A DNA stretch of 64,000 bases from Pseudomonas fragi (GTDB taxonomy: Bacteria > Pseudomonadota > Gammaproteobacteria > Pseudomonadales > Pseudomonadaceae), in contig NZ_LT629783.1 in NCBI RefSeq assembly GCF_900105835.1, positions 4,424,501-4,488,500 of the forward strand, in the 5' to 3' direction. The notes below the pieces were generated by a model that did no database searches, was not told the origin of the DNA, and saw only the letters and a program-made list of their open reading frames with translations. Made by a program: the position numbers and the translations under genes. Shown here in pieces: positions 41,046 to 49,836 of this stretch. Positions within the stretch are counted from its first letter, which is position 1. Each line of letters begins with the position of its first letter.

Positions 41046-42161
41046 TTAATCAGCCAGTGACTCGCGCACCTGCGCAGTGGACACGCTGTCAGCTGTCGCC
41101 CAGTTGTGCGGCAGGTTGATAAAGTCGACCAGTTCGCGCAGCCGTCCCTGATTACGCCCGCTGAATGCAAAGCCCAGGCAGGTGAGGTGGTTGAGCTTCG
41201 GGTCGTCATGCTCAAAGCTGCAATAAGCCTGTTGGTGGAAGCCATCGTTAAGGCAAATGTCCGCAAAATCCTGTTGTATCTGCTTGAGAGCCAGCGCACT
41301 GACGGGTTTCTTCATGCGGATCACAAAAGTTTTGTTCAGCCAGCGGCTTGAATGGAAGTTGCTGTAGAACTGGTTGATTTCAGCCAGTGCCTCTTCGGCG
41401 CTGTGAACCAGGCGCATCAGCTTCAAGTCGTTGGGCAGAATGTAGTGGTTGGCTTCCAGTTGGTTATGGATAAAGTCCAGTGCGCCTTGCCAAAACGATC
41501 CGCCGGGCACATCGAGCAAAACCACCGGTACCAGCGGGGTTTTACCGGTCTGCATCAATGTCAGCACTTCCAGCACTTCATCCAGCGTGCCAAACCCGCC
41601 CGGGCACATCACCAATGCATCGGCTTCCTTGGTGAAGAACAGTTTGCGGGTAAAGAAAAAGTGAAACGCCAGCACATTGGGCGTGCCATTGATGGTGGGG
41701 TTGGCCCGTTGCTCAAATGGCAGGGTGATATTGAACCCCAGGCTGTGGGCCAGGCCCGCGCCTTCATGGGCCGCGGCCATGATGCCTGCGCCGCCGCCGG
41801 TGATGACCATCATGTCGTCTTTTGCCAGCACGGCCCCCATTTCCCGGGCTAGGGCATACAGCGGGTGCTCAATCGGGGTTCTTGCCGAGCCGAAGACCGT
41901 GACTTTGCGTCGGCCCTTGAACTGCTCCAGCGTGCGAAAGGTCTTTTCCAGTTCGCGAATGGCCTGCAGGGTGATCTTGGCATTCCAGCGATCAAGGTCG
42001 TCATGGGCCATGCGCAGCACGGTCAGCAACATCTCGCGATAGAGTGCGCGGTTCGGGCTGTCGGGGGCTACCCGTTGCAGTTGTTCGTCGACCTCATGAG
42101 CAAGATCCAGCCCCTGCTCCTGCAAATGCAGCGCCAGGGAATCATTGGATTGGTCAGGCAT
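41046..42161 (-). CDS. LOG-family (Rossmann-fold nucleotide-binding) protein
   Basis: A 371-residue protein with a LOG/TIGR00730-like domain after about 100 N-terminal residues. The start at 42161 (MPDQSNDSLALHLQ) is set by AAGGAG nearby; 38 more open codons lie upstream without family likeness. GGGAGIMAAAHEGA, the FFFTRKLFF helix and the catalytic-type PGGFGTLDEVLEVL motif are present. LOG proteins cleave nucleotide monophosphates such as cytokinin precursors; this longer form may have another substrate. It ends at the stop codon inside duplication copy 2. Confidence 0.88.
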   Translation of the reverse strand: MPDQSNDSLALHLQEQGLDLAHEVDEQLQRVAPDSPNRALYREMLLTVLRMAHDDLDRWNAKITLQAIRELEKTFRTLEQFKGRRKVTVFGSARTPIEHPLYALAREMGAVLAKDDMMVITGGGAGIMAAAHEGAGLAHSLGFNITLPFEQRANPTINGTPNVLAFHFFFTRKLFFTKEADALVMCPGGFGTLDEVLEVLTLMQTGKTPLVPVVLLDVPGGSFWQGALDFIHNQLEANHYILPNDLKLMRLVHSAEEALAEINQFYSNFHSSRWLNKTFVIRMKKPVSALALKQIQQDFADICLNDGFHQQAYCSFEHDDPKLNHLTCLGFAFSGRNQGRLRELVDFINLPHNWATADSVSTAQVRESLAD

Positions 42162-42367
42162 GTACTTCTCCTTCTGCACAACATCCTTGAAGGCGCCGCA
42201 ACCTGGGCTGGCGCCGAGACACAGAGTGTCCAACACGATGCCTTGATGATGGTCCCGGGATGTCGTGGCTGGCAACAGCTAATTGCCTGACGTACATGAA
42301 GTTTGGCGAGGGTGGCGCAAGCCGCAGGCATGATCTGCGCCGTACCGGGTACGGCGCGGCAGGGGTG

Positions 42368-42778
42368 TTACTGTTTACGCTGGCAGTTTTCAGCACGGAA
42401 ATCCTGGGTCAGGACCGGGCTGTTGGTTTTGTACTCGCGAAAGCTGTAGCGCAACGTCGCGCCTTGAGCCATCAGGGTGCGGAAACCTGCGTTGCTGCAC
42501 ACGCTGCGCCCCAGTTGCGGCACGGTTAGTTCCGGGTTGGAGCGTATTTGGGCCGCCAGTGTCGGGCTGGCCTCCAGGTTGTTGATCAGGACAGTGCCGT
42601 CTACGGTGAAACCTTTATCCAAAAGGTCCGCATTGATTGCGCGCGGTTTGCCTTCGTTGCTTTTTTCGGCAACCTTGAGCAGGGTTTTGTTCAACTCAAA
42701 ATCTTTGAGAGAAGCCGCTTGTGCCGCCAGTGGCAGTGCAAGCATTAGAGCGACGGTCGGAATGATATGGCGCAGCAT
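42368..42778 (-). CDS. Secreted PA3611-family protein
   Basis: A 136-residue protein with a Sec signal peptide (MLRHIIPTVALMLALPLAAQA) and mature start ASLKDFELNKTLLKVAEKSN. It matches the PA3611 family, annotated as quorum-sensing-regulated virulence factors in P. aeruginosa with unknown biochemical function. Two cysteines (RSVCSNAGF and AENCQRKQ) could form a disulfide. Its position between the LOG gene and the DTW gene is close to that of PA3611 relative to the recA and erdR loci. Confidence 0.8.
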   Translation of the reverse strand: MLRHIIPTVALMLALPLAAQAASLKDFELNKTLLKVAEKSNEGKPRAINADLLDKGFTVDGTVLINNLEASPTLAAQIRSNPELTVPQLGRSVCSNAGFRTLMAQGATLRYSFREYKTNSPVLTQDFRAENCQRKQ

Positions 42779-43025
42779 GAAACTCTCCTGATTTCAGTGA
42801 CCCAGGCCTGGACCGGCCACATATGTGTGCGTTCAGTGATGCAGCCTTGGACAAGCCGGCTATCTGTGCGTTCAGTGGCGCGGGAGTATAGGTCAGCATG
42901 ACCGCACAGGAAATGCCAAAGGCTATGGTTTCGCGCCTCTGGTAAACTGGCCGCCTTTCTATTGTGAATCCGTTTATGCGCCAATTCTGGCGAATGGACG
43001 CTTGGCGCCTTTTAAGTAAAAAATC

Positions 43026-43781
43026 ATGACCCTGACGACCTTTTCCCCGAATGCTGTAGCCCGTTTACGAGACGAGCGTGAGGAGGAGAGCACCAAGCCC
43101 TACCTGGCCCGCGGTTCCCGTGCTCCGCGTTGCCATACTTGCCGCGTGATCGAGAGTCACTGCCTGTGCAACTGGCGGCCCAGGGTGACGACGCGTTCGG
43201 GTGTGTGCCTGGTCATGACCAAAAAGGAAGTGTTCAAGCCCAGCAACACCGGCTGGTTGATCGCTGATGTGGTGAGTGACAACTTTGCATTTATCTGGTC
43301 GCGTACCGAAACCGACGATGCACTGCTGGCGTTGCTGGCCGACCCGCAGTGGCAGCCGTATCTGGTGTTTCCTGGCGAATACGTGGCGCCGGAGCGGGTA
43401 ACGCACACGGTGGATCTGGACAGCAGCAAGCGCCCGCTGTTTATCCTGCTGGACGCCACCTGGACCGAGGCACGCAAGATTTTTCGCAAAAGCCCGTACT
43501 TCGATTCCCTGCCCATTTTGAGCCTGCTGCCTGAAAGGCTTTCGCGCTACCGCTTGCGCCGCTCCACCCGCAGTGAACATCTGTGTACCGCTGAAGTGGC
43601 CAGCCTGTGCCTTGAGCTGGCTGGTGACACCCAGGCCTCCAGTGCGCTGGATGCCTATTTCGATGTCTTCAGCCAGCATTATCTGGATGCGAAAAATCAG
43701 CTGCCCATGAACGAATCCAGTGTGGCGCACCAGGAACTGGGCGTTTTTGTAAAAGACCTTCCCCAGAATCGGGCTCAATAG
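43026..43781 (+). CDS. DTW-domain protein, probable tRNA acp3U aminocarboxypropyltransferase
   Basis: A 251-residue member of the DTW family, whose E. coli member TapT (YfiP) adds the acp group to uridine-47 of tRNA from S-adenosylmethionine. The motif region is LLDATWTEARKIFRKSPYF. An N-terminal cysteine set (PRCHTCRVIESHCLCNWRP) is likely metal binding. It is upstream of erdR with a 302-base gap and no obvious operon partner. Confidence 0.85.
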   Translation: MTLTTFSPNAVARLRDEREEESTKPYLARGSRAPRCHTCRVIESHCLCNWRPRVTTRSGVCLVMTKKEVFKPSNTGWLIADVVSDNFAFIWSRTETDDALLALLADPQWQPYLVFPGEYVAPERVTHTVDLDSSKRPLFILLDATWTEARKIFRKSPYFDSLPILSLLPERLSRYRLRRSTRSEHLCTAEVASLCLELAGDTQASSALDAYFDVFSQHYLDAKNQLPMNESSVAHQELGVFVKDLPQNRAQ

Positions 43782-44083
43782 ACTAAAGAAGTAGCGCTAC
43801 AATTTTCGAACAGATGCAAGTGCGCAGCATTGCCGTTTTTTCGATGATGGCGCTGTAATGGCTAGCACATGGACCCGGGCGTCAGGTTTTCGACTTGACC
43901 ACCCTTGCTTCGCTGGGCATGCTTGGCGCCGATTCGGCTATGCAGCTGTCAAAACACTTATATTTGCCGACGTTTCGCGTAAATCGCGCCCTTTGACGCA
44001 CAGTCTTTGAGCTTTTGCTCGAGTTGCCTTAGCGAGTGCTGGAATTGATCAGTGCTCGCCTGAAAAACGGGATCATTTAAACA
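43782..44083. other. Intergenic region between the DTW gene and erdR
   Basis: About 300 bases with no supported gene or small RNA signature. It must contain the erdR promoter, which I could not place with confidence. Confidence 0.5.
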
Positions 44084-44734
44084 ATGGCCACATACGAAAT
44101 CCTGATTGCCGACGACCATCCACTGTTTCGCAGTGCCCTGCACCAGGCCGTAAGCCTTGGCCTGGGGTCTGATGTTCGCCTGGTAGAGGTCGCCAGTATT
44201 GCCGAGCTTGAAACACAGCTGGCAGTAAAGGCTGATTGGGATCTGGTGCTGCTCGATTTGAACATGCCGGGTGCTTACGGTTTCTCCGGGCTGGTGTTGC
44301 TGCGTGGTCAATACCCGCAAATCCCGGTGGTGATGGTATCGGCCCAGGAAGAAGCCTCGATCATGGTGCGCTCCCGCGAGTTCGGTGCCAGCGGCTTTAT
44401 CCCCAAATCCAGCTCGCTGGAAGAGATTCAGAAGGCCGTGCGTGCCGTACTGGATGGCGATGTCTCCTGGCCGCCCCAGGCGTTTGAGGATGTTCAGGTG
44501 TCGGCCGAGGCCAAGGCCGCCAGCGAAGGCCTGGCCAGCCTCACACCCCAGCAGTTCCGGGTGTTGACCATGGTCTGCGAAGGCTTGCTGAACAAACAGA
44601 TCGCCTATGAACTGAGCGTTTCGGAAGCGACCATCAAGGCCCATGTGACGGCGATTTTCCGCAAGCTGGGGGTTCGCACGCGCACCCAGGCCGCGCTACT
44701 CTTGCAGCAACTTGAATCAATTTCGAGTCATTAA
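44084..44734 (+). CDS. erdR: LuxR-type response regulator ErdR
   Basis: A 216-residue NarL-type response regulator. The receiver domain keeps ILIADDHPLFR (acidic pocket), the phospho-acceptor Asp in LVLLDLNMPGAYG, and Lys in GFIPKSSSLEEI. The DNA-binding end has SLTPQQFRVLTMVCEGLLNKQIAYELSVSE as a LuxR helix-turn-helix. The matching family is ErdR/CrbR, which works with the MxtR/CrbS kinase on acetate and ethanol use. Immediate neighbour dgkA matches the P. aeruginosa gene order. Confidence 0.88.
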   Translation: MATYEILIADDHPLFRSALHQAVSLGLGSDVRLVEVASIAELETQLAVKADWDLVLLDLNMPGAYGFSGLVLLRGQYPQIPVVMVSAQEEASIMVRSREFGASGFIPKSSSLEEIQKAVRAVLDGDVSWPPQAFEDVQVSAEAKAASEGLASLTPQQFRVLTMVCEGLLNKQIAYELSVSEATIKAHVTAIFRKLGVRTRTQAALLLQQLESISSH

Positions 44735-44809
44735 TCTGCGAACCTTCACGCTTTTTTGACGAAGCGTGAACTAGCGTTCCCCTCTCATTTTTTGCGCAGT
44801 TGCCTATCT

Positions 44810-45172
44810 ATGTCGCCTTTCAAGGGTAAAACCGGTTTTAAACGGATTTTGAATGCTGGCGGTTACTCGCTGGACGGTTTGCGCGCAGCCTTTACGGGCG
44901 AGGCGGCTTTTCGGCAGCTGGTGCTGCTTAACGTGATCCTGATCCCGCTGAGCTTCCTGCTCAATGTGAGCCGGGTCGAGCGCGCCTTGCTGATCGCCGT
45001 GTGCCTGCTGGCCTTGATTGTCGAGTTGCTGAACTCGGCGATTGAAGCGGTGGTTGACCGTATTTCCCTCGACCTGCACCCCTTGTCGAAAAACGCCAAG
45101 GACATGGGCAGCGCCGCCCAGTTTGTGGTGCTGACCATGATTGCCGTGGTGTGGGCGGTAATCCTGCTTTAA
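44810..45172 (+). CDS. dgkA: Diacylglycerol kinase DgkA
   Basis: Integral membrane enzyme that phosphorylates diacylglycerol released during osmoregulated glucan and lipid turnover. 120 residues from the ATG at 44810 (MSPFKGKTGF). An amphipathic N-terminal helix precedes three transmembrane segments; the active-site stretch is VELLNSAIEAVVDRIS, with KNAKDMGSAAQF next. A longer in-frame TTG start at 44756 is unlikely. It overlaps the 3' end of convergent finR by four bases. Confidence 0.93.
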   Translation: MSPFKGKTGFKRILNAGGYSLDGLRAAFTGEAAFRQLVLLNVILIPLSFLLNVSRVERALLIAVCLLALIVELLNSAIEAVVDRISLDLHPLSKNAKDMGSAAQFVVLTMIAVVWAVILL

Positions 45173-46095
45173 GCGATAGTCGGCAGTACGATCTCGTCGC
45201 TGCGCTGCACCCCGGCGGTGAAGGCGCGGCAAAGCTCCAGAAATTCGCGCATGGCGGATGTCTGATACTTCTTTTTGTGCCAGATAAAGAAGAACTGCCG
45301 GGCCAGATCCAGCTCGGGTGTCTCTACCGCTACCAGGCTGCCGCGCCGAAAGGCGTCGCGCAACGCCAGGCGTGAGATGCAGCCAATGCCCAAGCCCGAC
45401 TCCACGGCGCGCTTGATCGCCTCGGTATGTTCCAGCTCCAGGCGGATATTGAGCGACGTTTGATGATGGCGCATGGCCTGATCAAAGGTCAGGCGCGTTC
45501 CCGAGCCCTGTTCACGCAGGATCCAGGCTTCACGGGTGAGCTCTTCCAGTGTGGCGTGACCACGGGCTGCCAGTGGATGCTGCGGGGCGCAAAACACCAC
45601 CAGTTCATCCTCGACCCAGCTCTGCACCTCGATATCGGGGTGAGCGCAATCGCCTTCGATCAGACCCAGATCAATTTCGTAGTGGGCGACTTGTTGCACG
45701 ATATGAGCCGTGTTCTGAACCACCAGCTTGACCTGACTTTCCGGGTGCTGCTGCATAAAGCTGCCGATCAGCAGGGTCGCCAGGTAGTTGCCGATGGTCA
45801 GCGTCGCGCCTACGGTCAATGAGCCGAAGCCGGACTTGCCGTTGAGCAGGTCTTCGATCTCCTTGGCCTGGTCCAGCAGCGCGACAGCCTGGGGCAACAG
45901 TTGCCGGCCCAGGGCGTTGAGGCTCAGGCGCTTGCCGGCACGGTCGAACAGCTGGCAACTGGTCTGGCGCTCCAGCTCGGTGATCGAGGTACTGGCCGCA
46001 GATTGTGAAAGGGCCAACAAGCCGGCAGCGCGAGACACGCTCTCTTGTTGGGCGACGGCGACGAAAACCTGGAGTTGTCTGAGAGTAAATCGCAT
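45169..46095 (-). CDS. finR: LysR-family regulator FinR
   Basis: A 308-residue LysR regulator divergent from fpr. In P. putida FinR activates fpr under oxidative stress and low sulfur or iron conditions. The helix-turn-helix is the usual N-terminal FVAVAQQESVSRAAGLLALSQSAASTSI region, with the effector domain from about residue 90. The divergent placement 117 bases from fpr supports the assignment. Confidence 0.88.
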   Translation of the reverse strand: MRFTLRQLQVFVAVAQQESVSRAAGLLALSQSAASTSITELERQTSCQLFDRAGKRLSLNALGRQLLPQAVALLDQAKEIEDLLNGKSGFGSLTVGATLTIGNYLATLLIGSFMQQHPESQVKLVVQNTAHIVQQVAHYEIDLGLIEGDCAHPDIEVQSWVEDELVVFCAPQHPLAARGHATLEELTREAWILREQGSGTRLTFDQAMRHHQTSLNIRLELEHTEAIKRAVESGLGIGCISRLALRDAFRRGSLVAVETPELDLARQFFFIWHKKKYQTSAMREFLELCRAFTAGVQRSDEIVLPTIA

Positions 46096-46115
46096 ATCGA
46101 TATAACCGATAACCC

Positions 46116-46127
46116 TTATCTTGATAA
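46116..46127. promoter_or_regulatory. Candidate FinR site between finR and fpr
   Basis: TTATC-TT-GATAA is a palindrome about 90 bases before the fpr start, in the position expected for a LysR-type site in a divergent pair. Assignment to FinR is by context only. Confidence 0.4.
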
Positions 46128-46212
46128 TTCAGTTAACAGATATTGTCGCCGCCATTAGAATGCTGTGCAATCGCGCCCATAGTCAGCGCAGGCGAATTTA
46201 GGAGCCCCGTAC

Positions 46213-46992
46213 ATGAGCAACATGAACCACGAACGTGTCCTCAGTGTTCATCACTGGAATGACACCCTGTTCAGCTTCAAGTGCACCCGTGACCCGGGCC
46301 TGCGCTTCGAGAACGGTCAGTTCGTGATGATCGGCCTGCAACAGCCCAATGGCCGTCCGCTTATGCGTGCCTACTCGATTGCCAGCCCGAACTGGGAAGA
46401 GCATCTGGAGTTCTTCAGCATCAAGGTGCCAGACGGCCCGCTGACCTCCCAGTTGCAGCACTTGAAGGAAGGCGACGAGATCATCATCAGCAAAAAACCT
46501 ACGGGTACGCTGGTGCTGGACGACCTGAAGCCGGGCAAGCATCTGTACTTGCTCAGCACCGGTACCGGTCTGGCGCCCTTTATGAGCATCATCCAGGATC
46601 CGGAAACCTACGAGCGTTTCGAAAAAGTGATCCTGTGCCACGGCGTGCGTTACGTCAATGAAGTCGCCTACCGCGAATTCATCACCGAGCACCTGCCGCA
46701 GAACGAGTTCTTCGGCGAAGCGCTGCGTGAAAAGCTGATCTACTACCCGACCGTGACCCGCGAGCCGTTCGAGAACGAAGGCCGCCTGACCGACCTGATG
46801 CGCAGCGGCAAGCTGTTCAGCGACATCGGCCTGCCACCGATCAACCCGCAGGACGACCGTGCCATGTTGTGCGGCAGCCCGAGCATGCTCGACGAGACCA
46901 GCGAAGTGCTGAACAGCTTCGGCCTGAAAGTTTCGCCACGTATGCGTGAGCCGGGTGATTACCTGATCGAGCGTGCCTTCGTCGAGAAGTAA
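46213..46992 (+). CDS. fpr: Ferredoxin--NADP(+) reductase Fpr
   Basis: A 259-residue FAD enzyme that moves electrons between NADPH and ferredoxins, in the bacterial subfamily II form. FAD-binding motif RAYSIASPNWEEHLEFF, NADP-binding region LLSTGTGLAPFMSIIQDPE and the late LCGSPSMLDET are present, and the C-terminal aromatic-rich end is ERAFVEK. It lies opposite finR and ends 19 bases before a REP pair. Confidence 0.95.
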   Translation: MSNMNHERVLSVHHWNDTLFSFKCTRDPGLRFENGQFVMIGLQQPNGRPLMRAYSIASPNWEEHLEFFSIKVPDGPLTSQLQHLKEGDEIIISKKPTGTLVLDDLKPGKHLYLLSTGTGLAPFMSIIQDPETYERFEKVILCHGVRYVNEVAYREFITEHLPQNEFFGEALREKLIYYPTVTREPFENEGRLTDLMRSGKLFSDIGLPPINPQDDRAMLCGSPSMLDETSEVLNSFGLKVSPRMREPGDYLIERAFVEK

Positions 46993-47010
46993 ACCGCACC
47001 GATCAAAAAA

Positions 47011-47099
47011 TGTGGGAGCGGGCTTGCCCGCGATTGAGGAGTGTCAGCCACCGTATGGGTGACTGACAGGCCGTAATCGCGAGCAAGCCCGCTCCCACA
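47011..47099. repeat. REP pair between fpr and trmO
   Basis: Inverted arms TGTGGGAGCGGGCTTGCCCG and their complement between two convergent genes. Confidence 0.92.
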
Positions 47100-47118
47100 T
47101 TTGTCTATGCGTTTCAGG

Positions 47119-47814
47119 TTACGGCTTGGGAATCACTTCAAGCACGCGGATCAAGCCGGGCTCGGGGTAGTGCCAGCGAACGTCCAGATCCCAGAACTGC
47201 GCGCCGTATTCTCGTTCGGCGGTGGGCGTCTGGTAAGCAGGGCGTGGATCTTGCGCCAGGCATTGCTCGATCAGCTCCACCAGCGGCTCCTGAAGGCGTA
47301 GGGCTTCCCTGTGCGCCTGTTGCAGGGCACTGTCGGCCCATTGCACGGGGATCAATACCGGTGCGGCGCTGGCCATGCCATTGCTGGCATCGCTGATGAT
47401 ATCGGCGTAGGGCACATAGGGCTTGATATCGAGAATCGGCGTGCCATCGAGCAGGTCGATACCGGAAATCCACAGGCGATTGGCCTCGACCTTGTCCAGC
47501 TTGACCACTGACTGGCCGATGCCGTTCGGGCGATGGGTGGCGCGGGTGGCAAACACGCCCATCGACTTGTTGCCGCCCAGGCGTGGGGGGCGCACCTTGA
47601 GGCGGGGCTTGTCTTCCAGTGCCTGATGGAACACAAACAGCAGCCACACATGGCTGACCTGCTCCAGGCCTTGCACCGCATCGCCCTGATCGAACGGCGC
47701 GACCAGCTCCAGCACGCCACGCGCGGCCGGTGCCAGTTGCGGCTGACGGGGGATGGCGAATTTCTCCTTGAAGCAGGAGCGGACAAAGCCGATGGGGGAG
47801 ACGGTGTAGGTCAT
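47119..47814 (-). CDS. trmO: tRNA (N6-threonylcarbamoyladenosine-37)-N6-methyltransferase TrmO
   Basis: Methylates t6A37 in threonine tRNAs. The 231-residue protein begins with the TsaA/UPF0066 core: FVRSCFKEKFAIPRQ, SHVWLLFVFHQ and the FATRATHRPNGIGQS loop, then GTPILDIKPYVPYAD. The C-terminal extension is typical of the TrmO family. It is followed on the minus strand by a REP pair and the DUF1456 gene. Confidence 0.93.
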   Translation of the reverse strand: MTYTVSPIGFVRSCFKEKFAIPRQPQLAPAARGVLELVAPFDQGDAVQGLEQVSHVWLLFVFHQALEDKPRLKVRPPRLGGNKSMGVFATRATHRPNGIGQSVVKLDKVEANRLWISGIDLLDGTPILDIKPYVPYADIISDASNGMASAAPVLIPVQWADSALQQAHREALRLQEPLVELIEQCLAQDPRPAYQTPTAEREYGAQFWDLDVRWHYPEPGLIRVLEVIPKP

Positions 47815-47848
47815 GGGAGTATTGTACTGGTGGGGCCGATCAGACTCT

Positions 47849-47935
47849 TGTGGGGGCGGGCTTGCTCGCGATAGCAGCGCCGCGGTGATTCAGATTGACC
47901 GAGTCGTCTGAATCGCGAGCAAACCCGCTCCCACA
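47849..47935. repeat. REP pair between the DUF1456 gene and trmO
   Basis: Two facing REP arms, the left reading TGTGGGGGCGGGCTTGCTCG. This copy lies between two genes of the same direction, downstream of the DUF1456 gene's stop. Confidence 0.9.
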
Positions 47936-47947
47936 GGAGGCGTGTTT

Positions 47948-48409
47948 TCAGTCGCGAACGCGCAGGGTCAGGCCCTTGAGGAAGTTGCGCAGCAACTGGT
48001 CGCCACAGGTGCGGTAGTTGGTGTGGCCAAACTTGCGGAACAGGGCGCTCAGCTCAGGCTTGGACACCGGAAAGCCGGCCGCCTTGAGGATGGCGTGCAT
48101 GTCGTCTTCCTTGAGTTCGAAGGCTACGCGCAGTTTTTTCAGGATGATGTTGTTGGTCACCGGCAGCTCGACAGGCATCGGCGCACGGCTTTCGTCCTTG
48201 CCGCGCTTGAAGATCACCAGGCCATCGAGGAAATGCGCCATCACCTCGTCCGGGCAACGTACAAAGCCTTCTTCCTCGTCCTTTTTCAGGTAGGTCAGCA
48301 CGTCTTCCTTGGTGACGTCGAGGCCACCAAGCTTGATGATTTCGACAACCTTGTTGTCGCTGATGTCGAGCATGTAGCGCACGCTGCGCAGTACGTCGTT
48401 ATGAATCAT
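47948..48409 (-). CDS. DUF1456 (YehS-like) family protein
   Basis: A 153-residue protein of unknown function made of two similar halves: LRSVRYMLDISDNKVVEII with a later acidic DEEEGF segment, and ILKKLRVAFELKEDDMHAIL ending LRNFLKGLTL. This duplicated fold is the DUF1456/YehS type. It is highly charged and cytoplasmic, and likely co-expressed with the upstream pseudouridine synthase gene. Confidence 0.88.
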   Translation of the reverse strand: MIHNDVLRSVRYMLDISDNKVVEIIKLGGLDVTKEDVLTYLKKDEEEGFVRCPDEVMAHFLDGLVIFKRGKDESRAPMPVELPVTNNIILKKLRVAFELKEDDMHAILKAAGFPVSKPELSALFRKFGHTNYRTCGDQLLRNFLKGLTLRVRD

Positions 48410-48485
48410 ATGGGTAATCCTGATATTCAGCAGTGAGCACCGCAGGCATTGCTGCGGTGTCGAAATGTTCGGGGCAGGGCTGCAG

Positions 48486-49196
48486 TTAGAACTTTTCTTT
48501 GGCGCTCATGTAGCGCCACTGGCCAACAGGCAACTTGCCCATCGACACGCCGCCAATACGAATCCGGCGCATGGAAATCACGGTCAGGCCTACTGCCTGG
48601 CAGAACAGGGCGATTACACCCGGTTGCGGGTTTTTCATCGCAAAGCGCAGGCGGTTTTCACTCTGCCAGCTGGCCTTGACCGCAGGCAGCTCGCGACCCT
48701 TGTAGGTCATGCCATGGTTGAGCCGGTTCAAGCCGTGGGGTGCCATCTCGCCAGAGACCTCGACCACGTATTCCTGCTCGATCTTGCTGGCGTCGGCCGT
48801 CAGCTTGCGCACGATTTTCCAGTCCTGGGTAAACACCAGCAGGCCGCTGGCGTTGGCCTGCAGCTCGTTGCCAACGCTCAGACGCAGGAAGTGGCCCTTG
48901 AGCGGGCGCTTGCCGAAGCGGTGCTCTTCGCTCAGGGTGTCCGGGCCGATCAACGCCAGGGCGCTGTCGGTGTCCAGGCCCGCCGGGGCATTGAGCAGAA
49001 TGGTCACTGGCTCGGGCGCGGTGGCCTTGGCTTGCGGGTCCAGCTCGACTTTCTGGTTGTCGACCTTGAACTGTGGCTCGTCGATGACTTCGCCATCTAC
49101 CGTGACCCAGCCACCTTCAATGAACAGTTCGGCCTCACGGCGGGAGCAGCCGACGAGTTCGATGAGGCGTTTGGAGAGACGTATCGGTTCAGACAT
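48486..49196 (-). CDS. RsuA/RluF-family pseudouridine synthase homologue with a replaced catalytic Asp
   Basis: A 236-residue protein with an N-terminal S4 RNA-binding domain (about residues 5-40, SKRLIELVGCSRREAELFIE) and a pseudouridine synthase fold. The family motif G-R-L-D-x-x-(S/T)-x-G-L reads here V-G-N-E-L-Q-A-N-A-S-G-L-L; aligned on GLLVFT, the catalytic Asp is Gln113 (codon 48858-48860). Later motifs such as YKGRELPAVKA and ISMRRIRIGGVSMGKLPVGQW are normal. It may bind rRNA without modifying it or use another residue. Confidence 0.85.
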   Translation of the reverse strand: MSEPIRLSKRLIELVGCSRREAELFIEGGWVTVDGEVIDEPQFKVDNQKVELDPQAKATAPEPVTILLNAPAGLDTDSALALIGPDTLSEEHRFGKRPLKGHFLRLSVGNELQANASGLLVFTQDWKIVRKLTADASKIEQEYVVEVSGEMAPHGLNRLNHGMTYKGRELPAVKASWQSENRLRFAMKNPQPGVIALFCQAVGLTVISMRRIRIGGVSMGKLPVGQWRYMSAKEKF

Positions 49197-49267
49197 GACA
49201 GGGGCCGTAAAGGAATTGGGCGAACATTGTACCCGCCTGGCGCCGGTTAAGCCCGGCTACATTTGCC

Positions 49268-49732
49268 TTATGCGCGTGCTGGGCGTTTATACCGCAGGTG
49301 CAGCAGCGGGTAAGGCTGGCCCATGCCGTCCTTTTCGCAGCGTCCCGCAGCCACAAAGCCCTGCTTGAGGTAAAAACCGACGGCTTGCAGGTTTTGCTCA
49401 TTGACGTCGAGGCGCTCGGCATTCAGCTCATTGATGGCGAACATCAACAGACACTTGCCGATGCCCAGCCCGCGGTAATCGGGGTGAATAAACAGCATCT
49501 CGACCTTGCCGGCCGCGACCCCGGCAAAACCGGTAATGCGCTTGCTGGTCGGGTCCTTGCAGCAGATCAGCATCACGGTATCCAGGTACTGCTCCAGGAC
49601 CAGACCGCGCAACAGCTCGATATAGCTGTCCGGCAAAAAGTCATGGGTGGCACGCACCGATGCTTCCCATACGTTGGTCAGTTCTGCAAAGTCCGTGAGG
49701 CGTGGCGTATGGATGGCCCATGTGTGTTGCAT
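49268..49732 (-). CDS. GNAT-family N-acetyltransferase
   Basis: A 154-residue GNAT protein with the acetyl-CoA binding motif A at HPDYRGLGIGKCLLMFAI (about residues 88-105) and motif B in the ERLDVNEQNLQAVGFYLKQG segment. The acceptor is unknown. It starts opposite the terminator of rimO and lies between the pseudouridine synthase gene and rimO. Confidence 0.88.
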   Translation of the reverse strand: MQHTWAIHTPRLTDFAELTNVWEASVRATHDFLPDSYIELLRGLVLEQYLDTVMLICCKDPTSKRITGFAGVAAGKVEMLFIHPDYRGLGIGKCLLMFAINELNAERLDVNEQNLQAVGFYLKQGFVAAGRCEKDGMGQPYPLLHLRYKRPARA

Positions 49733-49784
49733 CGTGCGTGTCTCCTGACACTGATGATGGAAGCAATGCCATAACGATAGCCGT

Positions 49785-49820
49785 AAAAAAAGCCCTGACG
49801 CCAGAGCGGCAGGGCTTTTT
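49785..49820. terminator. Terminator downstream of rimO
   Basis: Stem AAAAAAGCCCTG/CAGGGCTTTTT just after the rimO stop on the minus strand. Confidence 0.8.
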
Positions 49821-49836
49821 GCGCAGCAGTCGCGAT

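Larger units (their letters stand above)
40577..41048. repeat. Tandem duplication of 236 bp (two copies)
   Basis: Copy 1 is 40577-40812 and copy 2 is 40813-41048, differing at about four positions. Each holds the recX 3' end with its stop, a REP pair (40698-40783 and 40934-41019), and the sequence up to the last codon of the convergent LOG-family gene. The boundaries show that the ancestral single unit ran from the recX end to the stop codon of that gene. Confidence 0.93.
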
